Part shown: positions 25,892-35,591 of the stretch, piece after piece
Layout of the letters: each line of letters starts with the position of its first letter
Position numbering within the stretch: position 1 is the first letter of the stretch
From: Candidatus Cloacimonadota bacterium
GTDB lineage: Bacteria; Cloacimonadota; Cloacimonadia; Cloacimonadales; TCS61
DNA: 52,625 nucleotides
Reading direction: 5' to 3'
Assembly (NCBI GenBank): GCA_021735645.1
Contig: JAIPGP010000016.1
Location: forward strand, 1 to 52,625
Made by a program: the position numbers and the translations under genes
Notes under the pieces: model-generated
Seen by the model: only the letters and a program-made list of their open reading frames with translations
Told to the model about the DNA's origin: nothing
Database searches by the model: none

Positions 25892-28800
25892 ATGAAAAAA
25901 GAAAGAGTTATAGTGCTGTTGATACTGGCGTTTTCTTTGTCAGTATTATGGTCAGCACCTCCGGCACCTGGAAGCTGGTGGCAGGACGATATGTCATTTG
26001 CAGGAGTATCTGAGAAATACAGTAATTATCAGTCAGAGCGTGATTTTGATCTGCCGGATAATATTCTGGTATTACGCTGTCAGTTCATCGATGTAAGCTT
26101 TGATCTTGATCCGAACTATCCTCCCGGGGAGCCAGACCCTTTACCGCATGATGCTGCCTATTTTGAGCGGTTCATGTTCCATCTGGGAGCTTACTGGAGC
26201 GATGCTTCTGCTGGTAATTATCAGATAAATCCTGAGAATTACACTCTATATCCTGAGGTATTTACTCTGAGCCGGGAGATGTCTTATTACGGCAATGATG
26301 AGCTTAGTCAGGAGCGTGTGAGTGAGATGATCGTGGAATTACTGGATATGGGAGATGCTGAGATAGATTATTCGCTTTATGACAGCTTTATCATTTTTCA
26401 TGCCGGAGCGGGACAGGAAGCGGATATCAGTGGAGCGAATACCGCAGACATCTGGACGACCTTTGTGAGCAGGTCAACTTTGCAGGCAGGGCTTGATCCC
26501 GAGAATGATGATTTCCCGGGACTGGAATATGATGGCGTATTATTAAAGGAGTTTGTGATAGTGCCGGAAACAGAGCGCCAGCCGGATATTCAGGAGAATG
26601 ATCCCATTTTTGGAGTTTTAGGGGTATTATGTCATGAATTCGGGCGTCAAATAGGGCTTCCCACCTTATATGACAATCAGTCATCAAACGGTAAATCTGC
26701 CGGAATAGGTAATTATGGCGTGATGGGTACGGGGCTGTGGAATGCCGCCGGCTATGTACCGCCACTGCCAGTTGCCTGGTGCAGAATATACCTGGGCTGG
26801 TCTGATTTTGTGACAATAGATAGTTTTACTGAGGCGGCAGAACTTACTTATCCAATGAATACAGATTCTGAGATGCCTAAAATTTATAAAGTTCTGATAA
26901 GTGAAGATGAATATTTTCTTCTGGAGAACCGGCAGCAGAATCCTGATGGCAGCGTTATAGTGGACACAGTAGGTAATTCAGCGGCAACTTTCAGCTTTGA
27001 GATCGTGGAAGGTCAGATTTATTATGAAGACGGGACACCATATTTTGATTTTATGACTAACACCTATGCTGGTTGTGAGTGGGATTTTTTCCTGCCCGGT
27101 TATGGAGAAGGTGATGCCCTTGATATGGATGGTTCTGGTATTTGCATCTGGCATGTGGACGAGTTCGTGATGCGGGAGAAATTTAATCTGGCAGAAGAGA
27201 TCAATGTACCCAATGGGGTAGAAGAACATAAAGGAATTGATCTGGAAGAAGCTGATCATAATCAGGGACTTGATGTGTATGGCTACTACGGATATAAAGA
27301 CGATACATATAGACAGGGTAATAATGATTATTTTGGGTATGTGGAATATAATGGATTGCCCTGGAATCCCACAGCAGAAAGCTATTATGGCGGTATTCAG
27401 CTTGAGATTTATGATATTAGTGCATCTGCTGAGGTGATGAGCTTTTCAGTTGACTTTGAATGGTCACTTGATACTGGATATACGGGGGAAAATACCTTAC
27501 CGGCAGCCTGGCTGGATTTTGGCGATGGTGAGCAGAAATTATTTTACCCGATGCCCAATGGAGATGTCTTTCTTTGGGAAAATGACACTTTAATAGCAGA
27601 AGAAAATATTCCCAGGGACTGTCTGCCTGTGTGCTGGGCCTGGCTGGAAAGCAGAAAAAAAATACTGATACCGGCAGAATTTGCCAATGTAGCCTCTTTG
27701 CATATGCTGGATGAGAATCTGTATACAACCGGACAATTGTTGTTTGTAGATTACTCCTGGGCAGCCCCGCCAATGGTGATAACAGATGAAACCGGAGAGG
27801 AAATGATCGTGCTGGCATTAAACAGCACAGTGGATGATGATAATAACCGAATCGGGCTTTATGATAGTGACTTGACCGAGATTGGCGAGTACTTTAACAT
27901 AGCAACATATCAGGTATGCGGAAATATGATGTATGATGGAGATGTGCATATACCAGTGAGAGATGGCAACCAATTTATGATTTATAAAATAGACCTTGCA
28001 AATCATTATCTAAACATGGAAGCAAGCCTGCAGACAGAGCTGGAACTTAAGAATGGAATATTAACAGAATTCCGGGAAAATGCCGGAAAGAAAATGATTT
28101 TCACCACTAATGACAGCTTGCTGGTGCAATTTAATCAGACGGGAGATACATATTCATTTGAGAAGGAAATACCATTACCCTTTATCTGCAATTCCTATCC
28201 CAGCTATGGTGATCTGGATAATAACGGAGTGCGGGAATTATTGTATGGTGGCGAAAACAGCTTTGTGGCAATTGATGAAGCAGGAAACACGATTAAATCA
28301 TCTGAGGAGCTTGCAATACCTGATTCCAGCGGGATATGTGCCGGAGTGGTGCCAATTGATCTGGATGGTGATAATAAACTGGAAGTAGTGGGTATGATGA
28401 GCCATAACCGGCTTTGTATCTGGGAAAGCCAGCATGATAATGATTACCGGCTGAAAAGATATTATCCCGTTACTTACGGGCAGGGCAGCAGGCAGTATCC
28501 GGTCATTAAAACCGGAACTGCTGAAACAGTGATCTATCTGCCGGCTGATAATGGCAGAATATTCAGAAATACAGGTCATAATTTCCTGACCAGTGAAATA
28601 CCGGTTGTCTATGTGGGTCTGGCAAGAACGGCTTATATACCGTGGCAGGCAGGAAATAATGAGTATGAAATCAGCAGTTTATTTATCGATAAAGAAACTT
28701 ATATCTATCCTAATCCCTATTCTACCATCTATAACAGCACTTTTGTAGGTGGTAAGGAAGAATTTGGAAAAGTGGGAGTGCACATTATGCTATCAGAAAG

Positions 28801-28987
28801 CACAGATGCTGAGATATGGGTTTATGATATTGCCGGCAACCTGGTGGAAAGCAGCGAAATATCGCTTTCTGCTTATAAAGCGGAAGTATATCTTATAGAC
28901 GTAGGCAGGCTTGCCAGCGGCGTGTATATTGCCAGAGTGAAATCTGGCAGTGAGCAGAAAATATTAAAATTTGGCGTAGAGAAATAA
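25892..28987 (+). CDS. Secreted M6-like metalloprotease homologue with an altered zinc motif and sorting tail
   Basis: 1031 residues. Signal peptide (VIVLLILAFSLSVLWS), then an M6/immune inhibitor A-like catalytic region. The motif reads LCHEFGRQIGLPTLYD (H248, E249, R252) where the family has HEFGH, so the second zinc histidine is replaced by arginine (CGT at 26645). The downstream Met-turn-like region NYGVMGTG is kept. The middle has FG-GAP/propeller-like calcium motifs (YGDLDNNGVRELLYGG, IDLDGDNKLEVVG). The C-terminus is a diverged sorting domain (YIYPNPYSTIYN ... SGVYIARVKSG). It is probably exported, but catalysis is doubtful. It is followed after 11 bases by the PorV/PorQ-like gene. Confidence 0.85.
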   Translation: MKKERVIVLLILAFSLSVLWSAPPAPGSWWQDDMSFAGVSEKYSNYQSERDFDLPDNILVLRCQFIDVSFDLDPNYPPGEPDPLPHDAAYFERFMFHLGAYWSDASAGNYQINPENYTLYPEVFTLSREMSYYGNDELSQERVSEMIVELLDMGDAEIDYSLYDSFIIFHAGAGQEADISGANTADIWTTFVSRSTLQAGLDPENDDFPGLEYDGVLLKEFVIVPETERQPDIQENDPIFGVLGVLCHEFGRQIGLPTLYDNQSSNGKSAGIGNYGVMGTGLWNAAGYVPPLPVAWCRIYLGWSDFVTIDSFTEAAELTYPMNTDSEMPKIYKVLISEDEYFLLENRQQNPDGSVIVDTVGNSAATFSFEIVEGQIYYEDGTPYFDFMTNTYAGCEWDFFLPGYGEGDALDMDGSGICIWHVDEFVMREKFNLAEEINVPNGVEEHKGIDLEEADHNQGLDVYGYYGYKDDTYRQGNNDYFGYVEYNGLPWNPTAESYYGGIQLEIYDISASAEVMSFSVDFEWSLDTGYTGENTLPAAWLDFGDGEQKLFYPMPNGDVFLWENDTLIAEENIPRDCLPVCWAWLESRKKILIPAEFANVASLHMLDENLYTTGQLLFVDYSWAAPPMVITDETGEEMIVLALNSTVDDDNNRIGLYDSDLTEIGEYFNIATYQVCGNMMYDGDVHIPVRDGNQFMIYKIDLANHYLNMEASLQTELELKNGILTEFRENAGKKMIFTTNDSLLVQFNQTGDTYSFEKEIPLPFICNSYPSYGDLDNNGVRELLYGGENSFVAIDEAGNTIKSSEELAIPDSSGICAGVVPIDLDGDNKLEVVGMMSHNRLCIWESQHDNDYRLKRYYPVTYGQGSRQYPVIKTGTAETVIYLPADNGRIFRNTGHNFLTSEIPVVYVGLARTAYIPWQAGNNEYEISSLFIDKETYIYPNPYSTIYNSTFVGGKEEFGKVGVHIMLSESTDAEIWVYDIAGNLVESSEISLSAYKAEVYLIDVGRLASGVYIARVKSGSEQKILKFGVEK

Positions 28988-28998
28988 GCGGAGGATAA

Positions 28999-29895
28999 AT
29001 GAAGAGAATAGTACTGATAATAGCATTTATAGCAGTGATCGGGCTGTTACAGGCTGAAGTGGATGGCAGTAAAGGATTTCAAATGCTGAGGATCATTAAT
29101 GATCCGGTGACAGCAGCACAGGGCGGTAATGGCGTGATCAATTCCATTTCTGGTTATTCATATCTGGATAATGCCGCAGCTCCACTGCTGCAAAATGGGA
29201 AAGTGGTTAGTTTCTGCCAAAATTTATGGCTGTTTGATACAAAGCTGGGCAATATAGGATATCGCAACAGTATGGGAAAAACAAGTTTTGGATTTGCCAT
29301 GCGCTATCTGGATTATGGAGAAATACCTCGCACTACAGATGTGGGCGATCCTATCGGAAATTATCAGCCCATGGACCTGGCGATTACCTTTAATTTCGGT
29401 CTGCGACTGGCGGCGAGCCACTATCTGGGAGTCAATCTGACGGGGCTTTATGAGAAAATAGACAATTCGTCCAGTAACGGTATTTCGGGTGATATTGGGT
29501 ATATATACCTGACCCCGATCCGGGATTTGCGGGTATTGGCAGGCATGAAGAATTTTGGCAGTACCACAAAAATGGATCAGGAAAATATTGAGCTGCCATT
29601 TACTATGGAACTGGGATTCAGTAAGGATTTTACTGTAAATGATAATCGTCTAACTACTGAGTTTAAACTGGTCAAAGACATTGATAATGACGAATTGAAG
29701 GGTTCTTTGGGCGTGGAAGCTAATGTCTATAAGATTCTGTTTATACGTACCGGGTACAAGATTGGTTATGATCTGGAAAATATCAGTGCCGGTTTTGGCG
29801 TGAAAATGTACGGAATCAGTATTGATTATTCTTTTAATCCAATCGGGGAAGATCTGGAAGATGTTCATCTTCTTGGATTGAGCTATCACTTTTAA
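28999..29895 (+). CDS. PorV/PorQ-like outer-membrane beta-barrel protein
   Basis: 298 residues with a signal peptide (IVLIIAFIAVIGLLQA). The opening GSKGFQMLRIINDPVTAAQGG followed by YLDNAAAPLL is the typical start of PorV/PorQ (UPF0164) barrels, and the rest alternates like beta strands, ending in the aromatic HLLGLSYHF. In Bacteroidetes PorV shuttles type IX substrates to their attachment complex. Its place between genes for sorting-domain proteins supports such a role, though a specific partner cannot be named. GGAGG lies 6 bases upstream of the ATG; it is closely spaced with both neighbours, so an operon is likely. Confidence 0.8.
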   Translation: MKRIVLIIAFIAVIGLLQAEVDGSKGFQMLRIINDPVTAAQGGNGVINSISGYSYLDNAAAPLLQNGKVVSFCQNLWLFDTKLGNIGYRNSMGKTSFGFAMRYLDYGEIPRTTDVGDPIGNYQPMDLAITFNFGLRLAASHYLGVNLTGLYEKIDNSSSNGISGDIGYIYLTPIRDLRVLAGMKNFGSTTKMDQENIELPFTMELGFSKDFTVNDNRLTTEFKLVKDIDNDELKGSLGVEANVYKILFIRTGYKIGYDLENISAGFGVKMYGISIDYSFNPIGEDLEDVHLLGLSYHF

Positions 29896-29909
29896 ACAAA
29901 TAAAGGCAA

Positions 29910-32900
29910 ATGAAAAAGATTGTTATTCTGCTGGGGTGGGCAGTTATCGCTACAGGGCTCTTTGCTCAGGATTACACCCCGGGCGAATTGATCATCAAAA
30001 CCAGCAGTCCCCGCTCCCTGGAAAGAAATTGTCTGGGACTGGCGGAGCTGGATAGTTATTTAGCTGAAAATGGACTTTTAGATATTCAGCCAATAGTCAG
30101 CGGTGCTGAAAGTGAGTATTTTATTGCCCGGGTTGCTGAACCAATAGAGATAGAAAACTTAAATTCGCTGAGACTGGCTGGGGTGGAATACATCGAACCT
30201 AATTATCTCAGTGAATTCCTGGTCTATCCGAATGATCCGCTGCTGTATGAGCAGTATATGGATATTATCAATGTGCCCTCAGCCTGGAATATAACCACCG
30301 GCAGGAAAGAAATTCTGGTGGCTATCGTGGATTCAGGCACGCATAGCGATCATCCTGATCTGCAGAAAAACCTCTATATTAACCAGTCTGAAATCCCCAC
30401 TACACTACTGAATGAAATAGATGTTAATAATGATAATGAAGCTTCTAACCCGGAACTGATTGCCTGGTTTACTGCGGAAAACCTTGATCTTGATAATGAT
30501 GGCGTGATTTCGCATCAGGACCTGCTGGCGGAGCAGTCACCCTTGATAAATGGTATTGATGATGATGGAAATGGATATATTGATGATATCTGGGGCTGGG
30601 ACTTCACAGATGCCGGGGAACTGGCGAATATAGCATCCGGTGACTATTTACATCAGGATAATGACCCCGAAGATGAATATAATCACGGTACTCACGTTGC
30701 CGGTATTATTGGAGCAACTCCTAATAATAGCCAGGGAATTTCTGGTGTTTGCTGGGATGTGAGAATACTCACAGTACGGGCAGGATTTAAAACTGCTGAT
30801 GGTTTGAGTGGTGTGCTGCAGGACGATGATGCTGCTGCCGGAATTATCTATGCTGCTGATATGGGCGCAGATGTGATAAATCTTTCCTGGGGAGATTATG
30901 TCTATGCCGCTATTATCGCTGATGCCTGCGAATATGCCTATAATTGCGGCAGTATCATAGTTGTGAGTGCCGGTAATACCGCCTCGGCAGGTTTAATGTA
31001 TCCCGCCAGACTGGCTCATACAATATCTGTGGGCGCAGTTGATGATCAGGGAGACAGGTTCTGGCAATCAAGTTATGGTGAATATCTTGATATTATGGCA
31101 CCCGGAGTGAGTGTGATGAGTTGTTTTGATATCGAAGAGCCTTATTACGAGCAGATGAGCGGTACTTCCATGAGTGCACCCTATATCAGCGGTGCTATTG
31201 CATTACTGCTGGCATATAAACCGGATAGCAGCTTTGAGGAAATCCGTGCCAGACTGGCATATTCGGCACTTGATCTGGGAGAAATCGGCAAAGATAATTA
31301 TTACGGCAATGGTCTTCTGAATGCTTACGCTTTATTACAAATTGAAGATACTCCCTTTATAGAAGTCACTTATCCGTTTGATAATGCCGGTATCAGCAGC
31401 AGTACTACTATTTGCGGAACTGTAACCGTTCCTGATTTTTCCCGCTATTCTGTGATGTTTACCCGGGAAAAAGAACCTACTTCTTTAGACTGGCTTTCAG
31501 TGGAATATCCGCATGAAAATTCCCCGGAATGGCAAAATGAAATCGTGATTGATGGAGAACTTGCCTGGTTTGAAATTCCCGCAGAAGATGGGGACTGCAT
31601 CGTGAAAATAGAAGTTGTCACTATCTCTAACCAGCACTATGAATATGTATTTAATTTAAATATTGATCAGACTCCTCCCCTGCTGAACGAAGCAGAAACC
31701 ACTATGCAAACCAGATATGAAGGCGAGAATCTGGTTAATTACCTGAAACTGAAATACAATGAACCGGTTGATCTGGAAGTGGTTATGCAAAACTCCGAAA
31801 ATGACCCCTTTACACTGTATTCCAGTGATACAGACAGCCTTCATTTTCTGAAACTGCCCGTGCTTCAGCAGCCGGGTGATTACAGTGCAGTTATTCACGC
31901 GACAAATATTTGCGGACTTATTGCCATCTCTGAGATTACTGAAATATTGCCGGTACAAAGATACTGTCTGGATTACAGTTCCTGGGAATACAGCGTTACC
32001 GGAGAAGCATTAGTGTGCCTGCCACATCCATTTGATTATGATGAAGATGGTCTTGATAATGATATTCTGGGTATGCATCTTGACGCAGAATTGAATCGCA
32101 CTATCTCTATCTGGGAAGATTCCGGCTCCAGTTTGCAGCAAAGAGAGACAATATCTGGTTTATCTGCCTGGTTCTGGCCCCACAGCATTGGCAATGTGGC
32201 ATATAACAGTTTTGAAGTAGTGGGAGTAGAAGCAAATTCCGCTACTGTATATGAAGTGAATGGGGCGTCTGCAAATCTCTCCTGGACTTTGAATAACAGT
32301 TACGGTGGATCATTTATTGATTATAATGGTGATGGTATTGATGATCTGGCATTGATCCAGAACATTACTCAGGGCAATATCACAAAACGCGTGCTGGGAC
32401 TGCATAAAAAATTCGGTAATTCTTGGCAGACCCAATATATTATCTATAATGATACTGATACCTACAGCAAAAATGAGTTTTTGAATAAGGTGGAATGCTG
32501 CGATCTTGATAATGACGGTAATCAAAATATCATTACCTGTGATAATGACGGTGATGTGATCATTTATGAACAGAGTGCTCCGGTACAGCCTTTTTTACAG
32601 GTCTGGCAGCAGAGAATGCCGGTAACTGATGCAGACTATCTGGTGAGTGGAAATTTCAGAATGGCAGACAGCACAGATTTTTGTGCAGGTGCCTGGAATT
32701 ATGACTCCAAAAGTGATGCCAAAACTTTTACCTGCTTCGTATTTTTCTCCGCTGCTGGCAATAATGATCAATATATTGCTACAGATACCCTTTACTTTGA
32801 CGAATATCGGGAAAATAATGCTATTACCTGCTCTGACCTGGATGGTGACGGTGATGAAGAACTTATCTTTGCCTTAGACCCTAATCTCTATATTATTGAT

Positions 32901-34259
32901 TATATAGACACCGATGATGACCAGATCAATGACAGCTATATGCCTGTCTGGAAGGGACTTTCTGACCAGCATTACCCACATTCTGTCACGGCTGTGCCGG
33001 CAATGAACGGAGCTTCCGGACATATCATTGCTAATTCCCTGGTTTCTGGTGACAGAAAAAGTAATTATATCATGCCGCGGGAAGAATTCTCCGGTCCACC
33101 AGCTGTGGAAGGTTTTCAGGCAAAAGTAATTGATCAGAATTCTATCAGCTTAACCTGGCTGCCTAGTCAGACCGCAGAATCATACCGCATCTATCGAAAA
33201 GCAGAAACTGAAAATGACTGGCAGGAAATCCTGCTGACTGAAACTGCTGAAAACTGCTTTACAGATAGCGGTTTAGTGCCGGGAACTGCCTGGAATTACC
33301 GGATTACAGCATTTCACAGCAATTATGAACCTCCTGAAAGCCTGCCCTCTTTCTGGCAGTCCGCCACTCCTGATTACCCTCCTGCTTTAGCACAGGAAGT
33401 TCAAATGATCTCGCCCTGGAATCTGAAACTTGTCTTTGATCAGCCCCTGGCAAACACGGCTGTAAATACAGGTCAATACCTGGTGAATAATAATCTGGGC
33501 AGACCGGCTTCCGTGAATATTATCCAGCAAAAAAAAGGCGTTTTGCTGGCATTTCACAACCAGATACCGGAAAATGATAATTACCAGATTGAAATCAGCG
33601 GTCTCACTTCCGAAACGGGTATTTCTCTCGGGCACAGTGTATATGACTTTATCTGGCAGCCGGATACTTTTGCTCCCTGCATCATCTCTTCAGAAGTTGT
33701 GGAACCCCGCAAAGTGGTAATTCGCTTTAATGAACCAATTGACGTAAATACAGCCGCCCAGCTGGCAAATTACCATCTCACAACCATTTTAGCTGATCCG
33801 GATAACTATATCACCCAGGTACTGCCGGAATCTGAACTGGTATATATCAGGCTGGCAAATGATCTCGCTGCCAGCAATCAGCCCTACTATCTTAAGATAA
33901 GCGGTATCTCTGATCTGGCAGGTAATCTTATTAACAACCTGGGTAATAAAACATATTTCACCTTGACAGATAGAACCCTGTTAAATATGGTAGCTTATCC
34001 TAATCCCTTTGAAACAGGAAAGTATGAGGAGTTCAGGTTTGCTGCACTGCCTCTTGGTGAAGCCGGGGAATTATGGATATATGATTTAGCCGGAGGCCTG
34101 GTTTTTCACGCCAGTTTTGCACCCCGTACAGTACTGGAGAATTATTATTCCTGGAAAGGGAAAAATAGTTCGGGCAAACAGGTATCTTCCGGTATGTATT
34201 TTTATATAATGCAGATAGGTGAAAACAGGCAGCGGGGAAAAATTGCAGTAATTAATTAG
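29910..34259 (+). CDS. Large secreted subtilisin-like (S8) serine protease with sorting domain
   Basis: 1449 residues. Signal peptide 1-20; an I9-like propeptide (YTPGELIIKTSS ... VEYIEPNYL) to ~105; S8 domain ~125-475 with Asp141 (AIVDSGTHSDHPD), His259 (NHGTHVAG), Asn356 and Ser420 (MSGTSMSAP), so catalytically complete. Between Asp and His there is a ~90-residue insertion with EF-hand/dockerin-like calcium loops (NLDLDNDGVISHQDL, GIDDDGNGYIDD). Further on lie FG-GAP-like repeats, a fibronectin III domain (~1060-1150) and Ig-like domains. The C-terminus (YPNPFETGKYEEF ... SSGMYFYIMQIG) is a sorting domain. It likely degrades extracellular protein for this presumably peptide-using organism (inference). 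Confidence 0.93.
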   Translation: MKKIVILLGWAVIATGLFAQDYTPGELIIKTSSPRSLERNCLGLAELDSYLAENGLLDIQPIVSGAESEYFIARVAEPIEIENLNSLRLAGVEYIEPNYLSEFLVYPNDPLLYEQYMDIINVPSAWNITTGRKEILVAIVDSGTHSDHPDLQKNLYINQSEIPTTLLNEIDVNNDNEASNPELIAWFTAENLDLDNDGVISHQDLLAEQSPLINGIDDDGNGYIDDIWGWDFTDAGELANIASGDYLHQDNDPEDEYNHGTHVAGIIGATPNNSQGISGVCWDVRILTVRAGFKTADGLSGVLQDDDAAAGIIYAADMGADVINLSWGDYVYAAIIADACEYAYNCGSIIVVSAGNTASAGLMYPARLAHTISVGAVDDQGDRFWQSSYGEYLDIMAPGVSVMSCFDIEEPYYEQMSGTSMSAPYISGAIALLLAYKPDSSFEEIRARLAYSALDLGEIGKDNYYGNGLLNAYALLQIEDTPFIEVTYPFDNAGISSSTTICGTVTVPDFSRYSVMFTREKEPTSLDWLSVEYPHENSPEWQNEIVIDGELAWFEIPAEDGDCIVKIEVVTISNQHYEYVFNLNIDQTPPLLNEAETTMQTRYEGENLVNYLKLKYNEPVDLEVVMQNSENDPFTLYSSDTDSLHFLKLPVLQQPGDYSAVIHATNICGLIAISEITEILPVQRYCLDYSSWEYSVTGEALVCLPHPFDYDEDGLDNDILGMHLDAELNRTISIWEDSGSSLQQRETISGLSAWFWPHSIGNVAYNSFEVVGVEANSATVYEVNGASANLSWTLNNSYGGSFIDYNGDGIDDLALIQNITQGNITKRVLGLHKKFGNSWQTQYIIYNDTDTYSKNEFLNKVECCDLDNDGNQNIITCDNDGDVIIYEQSAPVQPFLQVWQQRMPVTDADYLVSGNFRMADSTDFCAGAWNYDSKSDAKTFTCFVFFSAAGNNDQYIATDTLYFDEYRENNAITCSDLDGDGDEELIFALDPNLYIIDYIDTDDDQINDSYMPVWKGLSDQHYPHSVTAVPAMNGASGHIIANSLVSGDRKSNYIMPREEFSGPPAVEGFQAKVIDQNSISLTWLPSQTAESYRIYRKAETENDWQEILLTETAENCFTDSGLVPGTAWNYRITAFHSNYEPPESLPSFWQSATPDYPPALAQEVQMISPWNLKLVFDQPLANTAVNTGQYLVNNNLGRPASVNIIQQKKGVLLAFHNQIPENDNYQIEISGLTSETGISLGHSVYDFIWQPDTFAPCIISSEVVEPRKVVIRFNEPIDVNTAAQLANYHLTTILADPDNYITQVLPESELVYIRLANDLAASNQPYYLKISGISDLAGNLINNLGNKTYFTLTDRTLLNMVAYPNPFETGKYEEFRFAALPLGEAGELWIYDLAGGLVFHASFAPRTVLENYYSWKGKNSSGKQVSSGMYFYIMQIGENRQRGKIAVIN

Positions 34260-34286
34260 GCGCTTTGCCCAGGAAAGGAGAAAATT

Positions 34287-35102
34287 ATGATATCAATGGA
34301 CTGGAAAGAGCGGTTGCGCAGAGATTCGGATGATTTCTTCAAGAATAAAATCCCGGTGGGTTTTTATGATATTGAAATTGTTTATAATGCATATCCTTTA
34401 AGGATCAATAACAAAATACCTAATGAGGTCATTGCCTTTGTAGGTAAAAAAATTGCATCCAAAATCGCTGATCAACCCACAGAATACATCAAGTTTTATG
34501 ATTATTTATTTGATCATAAAGGGGAAACCGGTAAAATCCTGTTTGCCTATATTATCACCCGGGCATTACAGAAATCTCCCGATATTTTCTTTCCTTATCT
34601 GGAGAAAAAACTTTTCACTCTTAAAGATGCAAAATTAGCGGTTCTCATAGTTGATAAAGCTATCTGTCCCCTAGTTCGAAAAGAACCAACTAAATACCAG
34701 AATATCATCATTAGCTGGGCAAAAATTGATCACCCGAGCCTTACGCTCTCAATGCAGAAAATCATTACCAGTATCATGCAGACCCACCCGGAAAATATCC
34801 CGGAAATATTTCATCATCTGGAATCCGGCTGGCTGAACGCCGGAGAACCTGTGATTAAAATGAATATTGCTGTCATGAAATCTATTTATAAGATCAACCC
34901 TGATTTCTATTATAAAATTTATGGTCATTATCAAAATACCCGGGAACCTATCTTTGCCGAAATCCTTACTGGTGCCATTATGGATTATCATCCCGATATT
35001 GAAACAGCAGTTACTCACTGGTCGCAGAGCGGTAATACCCGGCTCAAGAAGTACGGAATGCATGCTCTTAAGTTAATCAATAAAAAAAGGAAAAATAAGT
35101 AA
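34287..35102 (+). CDS. Alpha-helical (HEAT-like) repeat protein of unknown function
   Basis: 271 residues of regular paired helices, including FDHKGETGKILFAYIITRAL and repeated 'hxxPxxxxxhhxxh' turns, with no signal peptide. It resembles DNA-alkylation-repair/HEAT solenoids in texture, but no catalytic or DNA-binding residues are evident. AAAGGAG precedes the ATG. Its stop overlaps the greA start (TAATG), so it is translationally coupled to a transcription elongation factor. Function unknown. Confidence 0.7.
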   Translation: MISMDWKERLRRDSDDFFKNKIPVGFYDIEIVYNAYPLRINNKIPNEVIAFVGKKIASKIADQPTEYIKFYDYLFDHKGETGKILFAYIITRALQKSPDIFFPYLEKKLFTLKDAKLAVLIVDKAICPLVRKEPTKYQNIIISWAKIDHPSLTLSMQKIITSIMQTHPENIPEIFHHLESGWLNAGEPVIKMNIAVMKSIYKINPDFYYKIYGHYQNTREPIFAEILTGAIMDYHPDIETAVTHWSQSGNTRLKKYGMHALKLINKKRKNK

Positions 35103-35572
35103 TGGCGAACTATATCACAAAAGAAGGAATGCAGAGGCTGCGACTTCGCATTCAAGAATTAATAGACCAGAGGGCAATTATTATCAAACAGGTAGTGGAA
35201 GCCCGAGAAATGGGCGATTTAAGTGAAAATGCTGAATATCATGCTGCCCGAGAAAAACAGCGGGATATCGAAAACGAATTTAATAACCTCAATAAACGGA
35301 TGAGCTGTCTGATGGTGATAGACCCTGATAACATCTCCAAAGATACTGCCCGTTTCGGAGCTAAAGTGTGTATGCAGAGCCTGGAAGATAAGCAGAATAT
35401 TTATCTGCGACTGGTCGGCGTGGATGAAGTATATAAAAGTGATGATGAGTATGAAAGAACTTCAATTCTTTCACCCCGCGGAAAAGCTGTGATTGGTAAA
35501 AAAGTGGGCGATATTATCACTGTGAGAGCTCCTAAAGGGGTTTTTGAATATAAAATCATTTCAATACAATAA
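35102..35572 (+). CDS. greA: Transcription elongation factor GreA
   Basis: 156 residues, normal length. The N-terminal coiled coil carries the acidic tip MGDLSENAEYH (Asp39, Glu42) that enters the RNA polymerase secondary channel to stimulate cleavage of backtracked transcripts. The C-terminal FKBP-like domain ends in ILSPRGKAVIGKKVGD and APKGVFEYKI. ATG overlaps the stop of the upstream gene by one base, so no separate ribosome site is needed. Confidence 0.95.
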   Translation: MANYITKEGMQRLRLRIQELIDQRAIIIKQVVEAREMGDLSENAEYHAAREKQRDIENEFNNLNKRMSCLMVIDPDNISKDTARFGAKVCMQSLEDKQNIYLRLVGVDEVYKSDDEYERTSILSPRGKAVIGKKVGDIITVRAPKGVFEYKIISIQ

Positions 35573-35591
35573 ACCTAGATAGAGGAATGTT

